DNA of 64,000 nt from Microvirga sp. 17 mud 1-3 (GTDB lineage: Bacteria > Pseudomonadota > Alphaproteobacteria > Rhizobiales > Beijerinckiaceae): positions 3,162,001 to 3,226,000 of the forward strand of contig NZ_CP029481.1 of assembly GCF_003151255.1 (NCBI RefSeq). Direction: 5' to 3'. Below are positions 41,030-49,330 of the stretch, piece by piece (the stretch's first letter is position 1; every line of letters begins with the position of its first letter). A model generated the notes under the pieces. The model was given only the letters and a program-made list of their open reading frames with translations, made no database searches and was not told the origin of the DNA. The position numbers and the translations under genes were made by a program.

Positions 41030-42400
41030 TTAGAACACGCATTCCCGGAAGGCGGGCTCCACCGAGCCGTTCCAGGCACCGTGATAGCGCTCGAGGAGAC
41101 GCTCCGCCGGGGTGACGCCCGTCTCGACGATCTCCTGCGCATAGGCGAGATGGCGGGTTTCATCCTGCCCTGCCGCATCCTTGAAGGCTCTGCGCCGGAG
41201 GCCGGCTTCCGAGAGCGCCAGCGCCTCGCGGGCGATCTCGCGTACGCTGCGGCCTGCGATCTCGGCCTTGAGCGCAAGGGTCGGCACATCGGCGCGCAGG
41301 CGGTTGCGCTCGGCTGCGCTCCAGCCCTTCACGAGCTCCCAGGCCCCGTCGAGGGCGGCGGAATCGTAGAGAAGACCCGCCCAGAAGGCCGACAAAGCCA
41401 CGATTTGCTCGGGCGGCCCCACATCGGCGCCGCGCATTTCCAGATAGCGCTTGAGGCGCACTTCCGGAAACAGGGTGGAGACATGGTTCGCCCAGTCGGA
41501 GCGCGTGGCGCGCTCGCCCGGCAGGCGCGCGAACCGCCCCTCGAACAGATCCTTGAAGGACGCACCCGCCACGTCGTGATAGGTCGAATCGCGCTTGACG
41601 AAATACATCGGCACGCCGAGTGCCCAGTCGACATAAGCCTCGTAACCGAAGCCGTCATCGAAGGCGAAATCCATCATGCCCGTGCGGTCGCGGTCTGTGT
41701 CGAGCCAGATAGCGGAGCGGCGTGACAGGAAACCGTTGGGCTTGCCGTCCGTGAAGGGCGAATTGGCGAAGATCGCCGTGGCGATGGGCTGGAGCGCAAG
41801 CGAGACGCGCAGCTTCCGCACCATGTCGGCTTCGGATTCGTAATCCATGTTCACCTGCACGGTGCAAGTGCGATACATCATGTCGAGGCCGAGCGAGCCG
41901 ACCTTCGGCATGTAATCGGTCATGATCTTGTAGCGCGCCTTCGGCATGACCGGGGTCTGGGCACGGGTCCAGAGCGGGCTCATACCCAGGGTCAGAAATC
42001 CGAGGCCGAGCTCCTGCCCGACGGCCTTCACGTGATCGATGTGAAGCGCCGTCTCGTCCGCCGTTTCATGCAGGGTCCGCAGGGGCGCGCCCGACAGTTC
42101 GAACTGCCCGCCCGGCTCCAGGGAGATCGCGCCGCCTCCGGCCTCGTCGAAGAGCCCGATGGGCTGCTCCTGCTCGAGGATGGGCTCCCATCCGGTGCGG
42201 GCCTGCAGACCCTCCAGGAGCGCACGGATTCCGCGCCCGCCCTCATAGGGGACCGGGGAGGCATCGGCCGTGTAAAAGGGGATCTTCTCGTGCTCTGTGC
42301 CGAGCCGCCATTCGCTTCGCGGCTTCTCGCCGTCAGCGATCCACGCGACGAGTTCCGCACGCGTGGTGATTGGGGTCGTATCCGATACGTCCCGCGCCAT
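41030..42400 (-). CDS. gshA: Glutamate-cysteine ligase
   Basis: The 456-residue protein, from the ATG at 42400 with GAGGTGG five bases upstream, matches the alphaproteobacterial/plant-type GCS2 family. Landmarks are EWRLGTEHEKIPF, AISLEPGGQFELSGAPL, MYRTCTVQVNMDYESE and EVRLKRYLEMRGADVG. It joins glutamate and cysteine with ATP, the first step of glutathione synthesis. The downstream end faces the convergent YihY gene with 18 bp between. Confidence 0.95.
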   Translation of the reverse strand: MARDVSDTTPITTRAELVAWIADGEKPRSEWRLGTEHEKIPFYTADASPVPYEGGRGIRALLEGLQARTGWEPILEQEQPIGLFDEAGGGAISLEPGGQFELSGAPLRTLHETADETALHIDHVKAVGQELGLGFLTLGMSPLWTRAQTPVMPKARYKIMTDYMPKVGSLGLDMMYRTCTVQVNMDYESEADMVRKLRVSLALQPIATAIFANSPFTDGKPNGFLSRRSAIWLDTDRDRTGMMDFAFDDGFGYEAYVDWALGVPMYFVKRDSTYHDVAGASFKDLFEGRFARLPGERATRSDWANHVSTLFPEVRLKRYLEMRGADVGPPEQIVALSAFWAGLLYDSAALDGAWELVKGWSAAERNRLRADVPTLALKAEIAGRSVREIAREALALSEAGLRRRAFKDAAGQDETRHLAYAQEIVETGVTPAERLLERYHGAWNGSVEPAFRECVF

Positions 42401-42531
42401 GAACCACCTCATCAAAAAGCGCGTTCAAGGCGCGCCGACTCAGGTCGCGACTAGATAGGCGCGTTACGGACAAGCTGCAATGCGGTGACGGAAGAAAGCT
42501 CAATCGTAATATAGTTCTGCCACCGAGCCCT

Positions 42532-42680
42532 CCGTCATTCCGGGGCGCCGCAGGCGAGCCCGGAACCCATAAATACTGAGTTTTTCGAGAAAGACGCAGC
42601 GACAGACGTTGTTCTTCACCCTGAAATGCTGGTGGTTATGGGTTCCGGGCCCAGCGCATCGCGCTGTCCCGGAATGACGG
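42532..42680. mobile_element. MITE-like palindromic element
   Basis: A 149-bp element is bounded by perfect 13-bp terminal inverted repeats, CCGTCATTCCGGG (42532-42544) and CCCGGAATGACGG (42668-42680). An inner perfect 15-bp inverted repeat, GCCCGGAACCCATAA (42558-42572) with TTATGGGTTCCGGGC (42636-42650), lies inside. It carries no ORF. This non-autonomous form is typical of MITE or palindromic repeat families in Rhizobiales. I see no clear target-site duplication. Confidence 0.75.
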
Positions 42681-42714
42681 CGAGTAGCATCACAACAGAT
42701 CTCGGCAGCCCGCG

Positions 42715-43854
42715 CTAATGCCGAACCATGGTATCGCCGGTGGTTTCGGCGGAGAGCCAGTCCACGACGCCGAACAGGGCATCCCGGTTGGACAGGCCGC
42801 GGCCGACCGCTTCCGTGTACAGGGAAAGCTGCCGGTCGGCGCTGGTGCCGCGGGCGATGATCCAGCGGCAGAGATCCAGCTCGCTACGGCAGCCCAGGGC
42901 GTCCGCGTCCTCGGCCACGAGCGCAAGGGTCTCGTCGAGCATCTGCCGCACGGGCTTGGCGCTGCGCGTCGCCTCATCTACGAAGCTGCCGTGGATCCCA
43001 TAGCGCTGGGCCCGCCAGCTGTTCTCGTCGTTGATGGCCCGGGAAGCGCCGGTCTGGCCCGCATTGAGGGCCTTATCGCGGCTCAGGTGCCGCACGAGGC
43101 AGCGGTAGAGGGCCGCGATGGCGAGGGTGTCGTCGATACGCGTGCAGCTGTCGGCGACCCGCAATTCCAGGGTCGGATGCTTCAGGGACGGCCGGATGAA
43201 CCACCACACATAGCTGGAATTCTCGATGGCCCGCGCCGCCACGAGGGTATCGATGTAGCGCTGGTAGTCCTTCTCGTCCGCGAACAGATCCGGCAGGCCG
43301 GTGCGCGGCAGCTCGCGATAGGCCGCAAGCCGGTAGCCGAGGAGGCCTGTGCGCTGCGACTGCCAGAACGGCGAGGAGGTCGACAGGGCCAGGAGCAGCG
43401 GCAGGAAGGGCTGGATGCGGTTCATGATGTCGACCCGGGTCGCAAGATCCGGGATTTCCACATGGACGTGCATGCCGCACACCACCGTGCGGCTGCCGAC
43501 CATCTGCAGGTCGTGCATCACCTTGCCGTATCGGGGCTGCGCATTGGGCCGCACCCGCGCCCAGACGGCCAGCGGGTGAGTGCCCGCCGCCATGACGGAC
43601 AGCCCGTGCTCACGGGCGATCTGACCGACGGAGGAGCGCAGGCTCGAGAGCTGAGCGCGGGCCTCGGCGAAGTCGGCGCTGGGTTTCGTGGCAATCTCGA
43701 TCTGCGGCTCGAGCATTTCGTGCGTGATGCCGTCCTCGAGATTTTCGTGGCAGGACGCGAAGAACTCCTTCACTTTTGCGCGGGCAACATCCCGCTTGGC
43801 GGCATCGTTGACGAAGTACTCTTCCTCGATGCCGAACTTGAATTCCCCACCCAT
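42715..43854 (-). CDS. YbdK-type carboxylate-amine ligase (GCS2 family)
   Basis: The 379-residue protein starts MGGEFKFGIEEEYFVND, the GIEEE motif of ATP-dependent carboxylate-amine ligases. Other family marks are THEMLEPQIEIATKP, RTVVCGMHVHVEI and LELRVADSCTRIDDTLAIAAL. YbdK in E. coli has weak glutamate-cysteine ligase activity in vitro; its true substrate is unknown. It lies upstream of gshA on the same strand, with the MITE-like element between them. Confidence 0.88.
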   Translation of the reverse strand: MGGEFKFGIEEEYFVNDAAKRDVARAKVKEFFASCHENLEDGITHEMLEPQIEIATKPSADFAEARAQLSSLRSSVGQIAREHGLSVMAAGTHPLAVWARVRPNAQPRYGKVMHDLQMVGSRTVVCGMHVHVEIPDLATRVDIMNRIQPFLPLLLALSTSSPFWQSQRTGLLGYRLAAYRELPRTGLPDLFADEKDYQRYIDTLVAARAIENSSYVWWFIRPSLKHPTLELRVADSCTRIDDTLAIAALYRCLVRHLSRDKALNAGQTGASRAINDENSWRAQRYGIHGSFVDEATRSAKPVRQMLDETLALVAEDADALGCRSELDLCRWIIARGTSADRQLSLYTEAVGRGLSNRDALFGVVDWLSAETTGDTMVRH

Positions 43855-44024
43855 ACTTGAATTCCTCTTATCTTATTCTTGAGTACTTCCGAACTAGACG
43901 CTCGCCCGCTTCGACGGCGCCCAAACTCCTCTTCAATGAGGCGAGATTGGGGCGAACCGGAAGGGAACTGCCAAGCTATTGAGGCTAGCGGGAAATCTTC
44001 GTCGTGCGTCGTTGGAAGATCGGA

Positions 44025-44783
44025 TCAGACCCAGTCTCCCAGCACCGACTGGACGACCGCCAGGGCTGCGACAGCGGCGGTGTCGGCACGCAGGATTCGC
44101 GGCCCCAACGATACGCGGATACATCTTTCGTGGGCGGCGACAAGAGCTCTCTCCTGGTCGACGAAACCCCCTTCGGGGCCCACAATAACGGCGAACTTGG
44201 CCGGCTGGTTCCACCCCTCGTTCACGGCTTTTCGCAGCGCCTCCACAGGGTTGGCGATGGGGGCGTTCTCGTCGCAGAAGAGGATTAGCCTATCCTGCTC
44301 CAAGTCTTTGATGAATTTCGGGAAATCGACCTCTTCCCGAACCTCCGGAAGGCCCAGGATGCCGCATTGCTCGGCCGCCTCGACGGCATTACTCCGCATG
44401 CGCTCCAGATTCACCCGCGTGGCCTGGGTCCGGCGGGTCAGGACCGGCTGGAGAACTCCCGCGCCCATCTCGACCGCCTTCTGGACCATATAGTCGAGCC
44501 GCGCATGTTTCAGGGGCGCGAAGGCATAGACGAGATCGAGCGGATAAGTCTGCTCGCGGGTGCGGGCGACACAGACGAGATCCGCGGCCTTGCGCCCTTC
44601 CACCGCCACGGCCGCCCTCCACTCCCCATCCCGGCCGTTGAAGACCAGGACCGCATCCTCGGCCTTCAGACGGAGCACGTTCAGGAGATAGTTGGCCTGC
44701 GCCCGGTCGAGCGCGATGCGCGCGCCCTCGGCAAGCGGCGCATCGACGAACAGGCGGGGGGCGTTGAAATCGTAGTGGGCCAT
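44025..44783 (-). CDS. rsmE: 16S rRNA (uracil-1498-N3)-methyltransferase
   Basis: The 252-residue protein starts at 44783 (MAHYDFNAPRLFVDAPL). It has the PUA-like N-terminus of RsmE (YLLNVLRLKAEDAVLVFNGRDGEW) and a SPOUT C-terminal domain with the knotted SAM site VIVGPEGGFVDQE and LGPRILRADTAAVAAL. It methylates N3 of U1498 in 16S rRNA. The longer frame to 44903 has a Pro/Gly-rich non-native start and is rejected. Confidence 0.93.
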   Translation of the reverse strand: MAHYDFNAPRLFVDAPLAEGARIALDRAQANYLLNVLRLKAEDAVLVFNGRDGEWRAAVAVEGRKAADLVCVARTREQTYPLDLVYAFAPLKHARLDYMVQKAVEMGAGVLQPVLTRRTQATRVNLERMRSNAVEAAEQCGILGLPEVREEVDFPKFIKDLEQDRLILFCDENAPIANPVEALRKAVNEGWNQPAKFAVIVGPEGGFVDQERALVAAHERCIRVSLGPRILRADTAAVAALAVVQSVLGDWV

Positions 44784-44990
44784 GGCGACTCCGCAGGTGG
44801 GGACAGGATTAGCAAGTCCGTCTCCCGGACGGGAGGGCGCCGGGCAGGCTGTTCCCCCGGAATTTTGCGTGCGCCCGATCACATCCTGCGCAGGGGAGAC
44901 CATTCGCCCCTTGGCCGGGGGAGTTTGAACGTGTTAACGGAACGGCTGCCCGCGATCCGTCGCGGACTTCCAGATCCGGGGAATGTGTCG

Positions 44991-45455
44991 ATGCTGCCTA
45001 TTCGTTCGCACCTTGCTGCCACCTTTGCCGTCGCGGGCGTCTTCATGGCCGGCCCTGCCTTCGCGCAGGCGAGCGGTTGCGGAGATGCGCAGAAATTCCT
45101 GACCGAGCGCCAGAGCCTGATCCAGCAGATCAACAAGCTCGGCGGCGGCGGCAAGAAGAAGACCGTCGATCCCCGCGCGGCCTGCGGGATCTTCACCAAG
45201 CTCGTGTCCAACGGCAGCGTGGGCCTCAAATGGCTCGAGACGAACAAGGTCTGGTGCCAGGTGCCGGACGAGTTCGCCAAGGGTCTCGAAGAAGACCACA
45301 AGCGCGCCGTGGAGATGAAGGGCAAGGCCTGCTCGGCTGCCGCCAAGCTGGCCGAGATGGAGAAGCAGGCCAAGAAGCAGCAGCAGCAGGGCGGCGGATT
45401 GCTCGGCGGCGGCGGACTGACCGGCTCCTACACCATGCCGAAGGGCGCCCTCTAA
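44991..45455 (+). CDS. Secreted small helical protein with Cys pairs
   Basis: The 154-residue product starts at 44991. It has a signal peptide (HLAATFAVAGVFMAGPAFA) and mature start QASGCGDAQKFLTERQSLIQ. It contains five Cys, an alpha-helical appearance (KFLTERQSLIQQINKLG, EEDHKRAVEMKGKA) and a Gln/Gly-rich tail (KKQQQQGGGLLGGGG). It resembles uncharacterised periplasmic proteins of Rhizobiales. It stands before ubiA on the same strand with 16 bp between them. Confidence 0.7.
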   Translation: MLPIRSHLAATFAVAGVFMAGPAFAQASGCGDAQKFLTERQSLIQQINKLGGGGKKKTVDPRAACGIFTKLVSNGSVGLKWLETNKVWCQVPDEFAKGLEEDHKRAVEMKGKACSAAAKLAEMEKQAKKQQQQGGGLLGGGGLTGSYTMPKGAL

Positions 45456-45471
45456 GGGCCGGCCCGTTTCC

Positions 45472-46413
45472 GTGCCGGAGCGTCCCGCCGCATCCTCCCT
45501 GCCGGATGCCGTCCGCGGCCATTGGGCCGATCGGCTGGCGCCGGCGGCCCTTCGCCCATACTTACGCCTCGCCAGGATCGAGCGGCCCATCGGATGGTGG
45601 CTGCTCCTCCTGCCCTGCTGGTGGTCGGCGGCCCTCGCCGCCGTCGCGGGCGGGCTCCCCTGGCCGAACCCTTTCCATTGCCTGCTCTTCCTGATCGGCG
45701 CCGTGGCCATGCGCGGAGCGGGCTGCACCTATAACGACATCGTCGACCGGGATCTCGACACCCGCGTGGAGCGCACGCGCGACCGCCCCCTCCCGTCGGG
45801 CCAGGTCGGGCTCAAGGGCGCCCTCACGTTTCTCGGCCTTCAGGCGTTGGTGGGCCTGTTGGTCCTGCTCCAGCTCAACGGCTTCGCCATCGCGACGGGC
45901 TTCGCGTCCCTGGGGATCGTCGCGCTCTACCCGTTCATGAAGCGCTTCTTCTGGATGCCGCAGATCGTCCTCGGCCTCGCCTTCGCCTGGGGCGCGCTCA
46001 TGGGCTGGGCCGCGGCCTTCGGCTCCCTGAGCCTGCCTGCCCTCCTCCTCTATGCGGGCAGCATCGCCTGGGTCGTTGGCTACGACACGATCTATGCCCT
46101 CCAGGACATCGAGGACGACGAGATTGCCGGGATCAAGTCCTCGGCCCGGTTCTTCGGCGAGAGGGTCCGGCTCGGCGTCGGCCTCTGCTACGGCCTGGCG
46201 CTCGCCTTCATGGCCCCTGCCTTCTGGCTGGCCGGAGCCGGCCTCGTGGCCTTCGCGGGGCTTGGCCTCTTTGGGCTCCACCTCGCCTGGCAGGTGGCGC
46301 GGATCGACCGCGCCGACGGCGCTCTCGCCCTGCGCCTGTTCCGGTCCAATCGGGATGCGGGCCTGATCCTGTTCGCGGCCATGACCCTGGAATGCCTCCT
46401 GCGGAGTCTTTGA
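45472..46413 (+). CDS. ubiA: 4-hydroxybenzoate polyprenyltransferase
   Basis: The 313-residue protein starts at a GTG (45472); no in-frame ATG is near. It has eight or nine transmembrane helices and both Asp-rich prenyl-diphosphate motifs: NDIVDRDLDTRVERTRDRPL and YALQDIEDDEIAGIKSSA. UbiA attaches a polyprenyl chain to 4-hydroxybenzoate in ubiquinone synthesis. The sequence fits the alphaproteobacterial UbiA group next to rsmE and gshA. Its stop is 6 bp from the convergent MFS gene. Confidence 0.92.
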   Translation: MPERPAASSLPDAVRGHWADRLAPAALRPYLRLARIERPIGWWLLLLPCWWSAALAAVAGGLPWPNPFHCLLFLIGAVAMRGAGCTYNDIVDRDLDTRVERTRDRPLPSGQVGLKGALTFLGLQALVGLLVLLQLNGFAIATGFASLGIVALYPFMKRFFWMPQIVLGLAFAWGALMGWAAAFGSLSLPALLLYAGSIAWVVGYDTIYALQDIEDDEIAGIKSSARFFGERVRLGVGLCYGLALAFMAPAFWLAGAGLVAFAGLGLFGLHLAWQVARIDRADGALALRLFRSNRDAGLILFAAMTLECLLRSL

Positions 46414-46419
46414 AACGCC

Positions 46420-47640
46420 TTAGACTCCATATTCCTGCTCGACCGGCTGCACCGCCACAGGCTCCGGCCGGCGCAGGCTCACGAGGCTTAAGGCCAGCGC
46501 ACCCACCGCGCAGGCCGCGATGGCGCCGACCATCGGCAGGGACGTGCCGTCGAACATCAGGCTGACGATCACGATCATCACGCCGCCCGCCACCATCTGC
46601 AGCGTACCGCCGAGCGCGGAGGCCAGACCCGCGATGGGCCCGTGATCCTCGAGCGCCAGCACCATGGTGGCCGGAATGACGAGACCCAGGAACGCGAAGG
46701 ACGCGAAGAGCAGCACGACCAACACCGTCAGGCTGTCGATCCCCGCCGCCGTGAGGGCGAAGAGCAGAACCGCGAAGAAGGCGTAGCAGGAGGCGGCGGC
46801 TGCCACGACCCGCTTCATGCCGAAACGGGAGCCGAGCGTCGCTGTGAGCTGCGAGGCGCCGATGAAGCCCACCGCGTTGAGCGAGAAGGTGAAGCTGTAC
46901 TGCGTCGGCGTCAGGCCGAAATGATCGATATAGATGAAGGACGAGCTCGCCAGGAACGCGAAGAAGCTCGACATGCCGAGCCCGCCCGTGAAGGTGAGCG
47001 CCAGGAAGTGCCGGTCCCGGAAGAGCTGCCCGAACCCACCGAAAACCTCACCGAGGCTGACCTTGATCCGCTCCGCGGGCGGGCGCGTCTCGGGCAGCGA
47101 GAAGGCGAGCAGGACGAGGCTCACGGCCGCCGCCGCCGTGACGGCGACGAAGACCGCGCGCCAGCCGAACGGCACGATGAGGGCGCTGCCGGCCAGCGGC
47201 GCCAGGATGGGCGACACGCTGATCACCAGCATCACCAGCGACATCAGCCGCGTGGCCTCGATGCCCGTATGCAGGTCCCGGATGATCGCCCGCGGGATGA
47301 CCATGACAGAGGCCGCGCCGATGCCCTGCACGAAGCGGAAGACGATCAGCGCCTCGATGCTGCCGGCCAGGATGCACCCGACGGAGCCGGCCGTGAAGAA
47401 GGCGAGCCCCACATAGAGCGGGGGCTTGCGCCCGATCATGTCCGAGACCGGCCCGTAGACGATCTGGCAGAGGCCGAAGGCCACGAAGAAGGCCATGAGG
47501 GTCATCTGAGTCGCGGCGGTCGAGGCCCCCAGGTCCGACGCGATCGTCGGCAGGGCCGGAATGTACATGTCGATCGCGAAGGGCCCGATGGCCGAGAGAA
47601 GGCCGAGGACGAGAGCGGTTCTGGCGTAGCTGGAACGCAT
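46420..47640 (-). CDS. Bcr/CflA family MFS drug efflux transporter
   Basis: The 406-residue protein has twelve transmembrane helices. The Bcr/CflA marks are AIDMYIPALPTIASDLGAS in helix 1 and YGPVSDMIGRKPPLYVG (motif A) after helix 2, with RFVQGIGAASVMVIPRAIIRD. It exports compounds such as bicyclomycin or chloramphenicol by proton antiport. The exact substrate is unknown. A VOC gene and a MarR-type regulator lie upstream on the same strand. Confidence 0.9.
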   Translation of the reverse strand: MRSSYARTALVLGLLSAIGPFAIDMYIPALPTIASDLGASTAATQMTLMAFFVAFGLCQIVYGPVSDMIGRKPPLYVGLAFFTAGSVGCILAGSIEALIVFRFVQGIGAASVMVIPRAIIRDLHTGIEATRLMSLVMLVISVSPILAPLAGSALIVPFGWRAVFVAVTAAAAVSLVLLAFSLPETRPPAERIKVSLGEVFGGFGQLFRDRHFLALTFTGGLGMSSFFAFLASSSFIYIDHFGLTPTQYSFTFSLNAVGFIGASQLTATLGSRFGMKRVVAAAASCYAFFAVLLFALTAAGIDSLTVLVVLLFASFAFLGLVIPATMVLALEDHGPIAGLASALGGTLQMVAGGVMIVIVSLMFDGTSLPMVGAIAACAVGALALSLVSLRRPEPVAVQPVEQEYGV

Positions 47641-47702
47641 GGGAGATCCTTGGGGATCATTCGAAGGATGTGAGGATGGACGGGGCTGGGCGGCCCGGTC
47701 TT

Positions 47703-48122
47703 TTAAGCTTGGGCCTGAGGCAGCATGGCAACGAGCATCCAGCGATGGCCGAAGGGATCCTCGACCATGGCGAAGCGCGCCCCGAAGAAGGCATCGTGCG
47801 GGTCCATCACGCCCTTGCTGCCTGCCGCGACGGCCTGCTTGAAGATGGCGTCCACCTCCTCGGGCCTGTCGTAGGAGACCGAGATGGAGACCGGAGACGG
47901 CCGGCCCGGCACCGGCGCCGACCCGCCATCGAACTCCTCAAACTCGTCCGAGAGCATGACGGTGCCGCCGTTAATGGTGAGATGCGCGTGCATGATGCGC
48001 CTGCCGTCCTGGGCCGGCATGCGGGCATTTTCCTGCGCGTCGAACGCCTTCTGGTAGAACGCGATGGCGTCGGCGGCGCCCTTTACAGTGAGATAGGGCG
48101 AGATTCTGGGCGCGTTGTCCAT
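47703..48122 (-). CDS. PhnB-like VOC family protein
   Basis: The 139-residue protein (MDNAPRISPYLTVKGAADAI...FYQKAFDAQE) has the pattern of PhnB/YdcJ-type VOC proteins: ISPYLTVKGA..AI.FY..AF, MHAHLTINGG.VML.DE, and DPFGHRWMLVA near the end. The function is unknown. It lies 64 bp after the MarR-type gene on the same strand. Confidence 0.85.
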   Translation of the reverse strand: MDNAPRISPYLTVKGAADAIAFYQKAFDAQENARMPAQDGRRIMHAHLTINGGTVMLSDEFEEFDGGSAPVPGRPSPVSISVSYDRPEEVDAIFKQAVAAGSKGVMDPHDAFFGARFAMVEDPFGHRWMLVAMLPQAQA

Positions 48123-48186
48123 GGTTCCTCTGGGGTGTTGTTGGCGGTGGCGTGATGGGAGGCGGCGCACCGCCCGAATGAAGCGT

Positions 48187-48648
48187 TCAGGACAGGGCGC
48201 GCAGCCCGGCCCGCAGGTCGTCCGGGGAGGACTGGACCAGATTTTCGACCACGGCCTGCGTCTCCCGCCAGACCGGCAGGGCCGCGGCCAGGAGAGCGCC
48301 ACCCTCAGGGGTGAGCGCGAGGCGGCGGCTGCGCTTGTCCTCGGGATCCGGCTCGACCCGGATAAGCCCCCGCCTCTGGAGAGGCTTCAGGGCAGCCGTG
48401 AGGGTGGTGCGGTCCATGGCGAGGAGCGACGCGACGCTGCCCATGTTCGGCGGCTGGGGGCGGTTGAGAGACATCATGAGCGAGAACTGGCCGCTCGTGA
48501 GGCCGAAGGGACGCAGAACTTCGTCGTAGCGACGGGCCAGGGCTCGCGCCGCGCGCTGGGCATGAAGGCAGAAGCAGGCATCGCGGACCTCGAGCGTCAC
48601 GGCAAAGGGAACGCCGTCGCTTTTCGGCGCATCGTCGAGTTTTGACAT
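48187..48648 (-). CDS. MarR family transcriptional regulator
   Basis: The 153-residue protein has the MarR fold with a winged helix (SVASLLAMDRTTLTAALKPLQRRGLIRVEPDPEDKRSRRLALTPEG). An N-terminal Cys pair (DACFCLHAQRAARALARRYD) lies in the region that responds to oxidants in OhrR-like MarRs. A perfect 16-bp palindrome lies ten bases upstream of its start, so autoregulation is very likely. It probably controls the VOC and efflux genes downstream and perhaps the divergent gene. Confidence 0.92.
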   Translation of the reverse strand: MSKLDDAPKSDGVPFAVTLEVRDACFCLHAQRAARALARRYDEVLRPFGLTSGQFSLMMSLNRPQPPNMGSVASLLAMDRTTLTAALKPLQRRGLIRVEPDPEDKRSRRLALTPEGGALLAAALPVWRETQAVVENLVQSSPDDLRAGLRALS

Positions 48649-48658
48649 GAGGGATATT

Positions 48659-48674
48659 ATGTTGATATCAACAT
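48659..48674. promoter_or_regulatory. Candidate MarR operator palindrome
   Basis: ATGTTGATATCAACAT is a perfect 16-bp palindrome located 10 bp upstream of the MarR-type start (48648) and 65 bp before the divergent SnoaL-like gene. The TTGATATCAA centre is a classical MarR-family site shape, with an AT-rich flank that could hold the -10 region. Confidence 0.7.
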
Positions 48675-48739
48675 TAATGTCAAGGAAGCGGCCTGAGAGC
48701 TGCCTTCGAATCCGACGAATCCCAACCTGGAGCGGCTAC

Positions 48740-49186
48740 ATGCATGGCGGATTGTTCACACCCCGCCCCGAGGATGCGATCCATGCACGGATCGAGGGGT
48801 GGTGCGAGGCTGTCCGCGCCCGCGATGTGGAGAGCATCGCGGCCTATTACGCGCCCGGCATCCTGGCTTTCGACGCCGTGTCCAGCCTCCGGTTCGAGGG
48901 CCTCGACGCCAATACGCAACATTGGCGGGACTGCCTGGCCTCCGGCGAGGGAGAGATGATCTTCGAGGTCCGGGACATCGCGGTCACAGCCGGGGTCGAT
49001 CTGGCCTTCGCGCATTTCCTCAACCGCTCCGGCCGCCGGGACGGGGACGGCCGGGAGGATGCGGTCTGGCTGCGGGTCACCCTGGGCTACAGGAAGCATT
49101 TGGGCCAATGGCTCATCGTGCACGAGCATGTCTCAGTGCCGTTCGATCTGGAGAGCCATGAGGCCCTGATCGACCTGCACCCTTGA
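48740..49186 (+). CDS. SnoaL-like (NTF2 superfamily) protein
   Basis: The 148-residue protein starts at 48740. It has the NTF2-like alpha-beta barrel pattern: EDAIHARIEGWCEAVRARDVESIAAYYAPGILAFDAV, then WRDCLA....MIFEVRDIAVTAGVDLAFAHFLNRSG, then LRVTLGYRKHLGQWLIVHEHVSVPF. The family includes isomerases, cyclases and ligand-binding proteins. The function is unknown. It is divergent from the MarR gene and could be in its regulon. Confidence 0.85.
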   Translation: MHGGLFTPRPEDAIHARIEGWCEAVRARDVESIAAYYAPGILAFDAVSSLRFEGLDANTQHWRDCLASGEGEMIFEVRDIAVTAGVDLAFAHFLNRSGRRDGDGREDAVWLRVTLGYRKHLGQWLIVHEHVSVPFDLESHEALIDLHP

Positions 49187-49330
49187 GAGAGACCAGGTCT
49201 CCCGGGAAAGCCGCGGCGGCTTGGCCGTTTGACCCTGACCCGATCATGCCTTAAGCGGCGCCATTGTTTCACTATCCGCAGACGCCGCGCCTTGCCGCCC
49301 GCCCGCGAGGCTGCGCCACCAGGGAATCGC

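Noticed and set aside
42416..42714. tRNA or other structured RNA gene in the gshA-YbdK gap
   Set aside because: The structure is fully explained by the nested inverted repeats of the MITE-like element; no cloverleaf or T-loop sequence is present.
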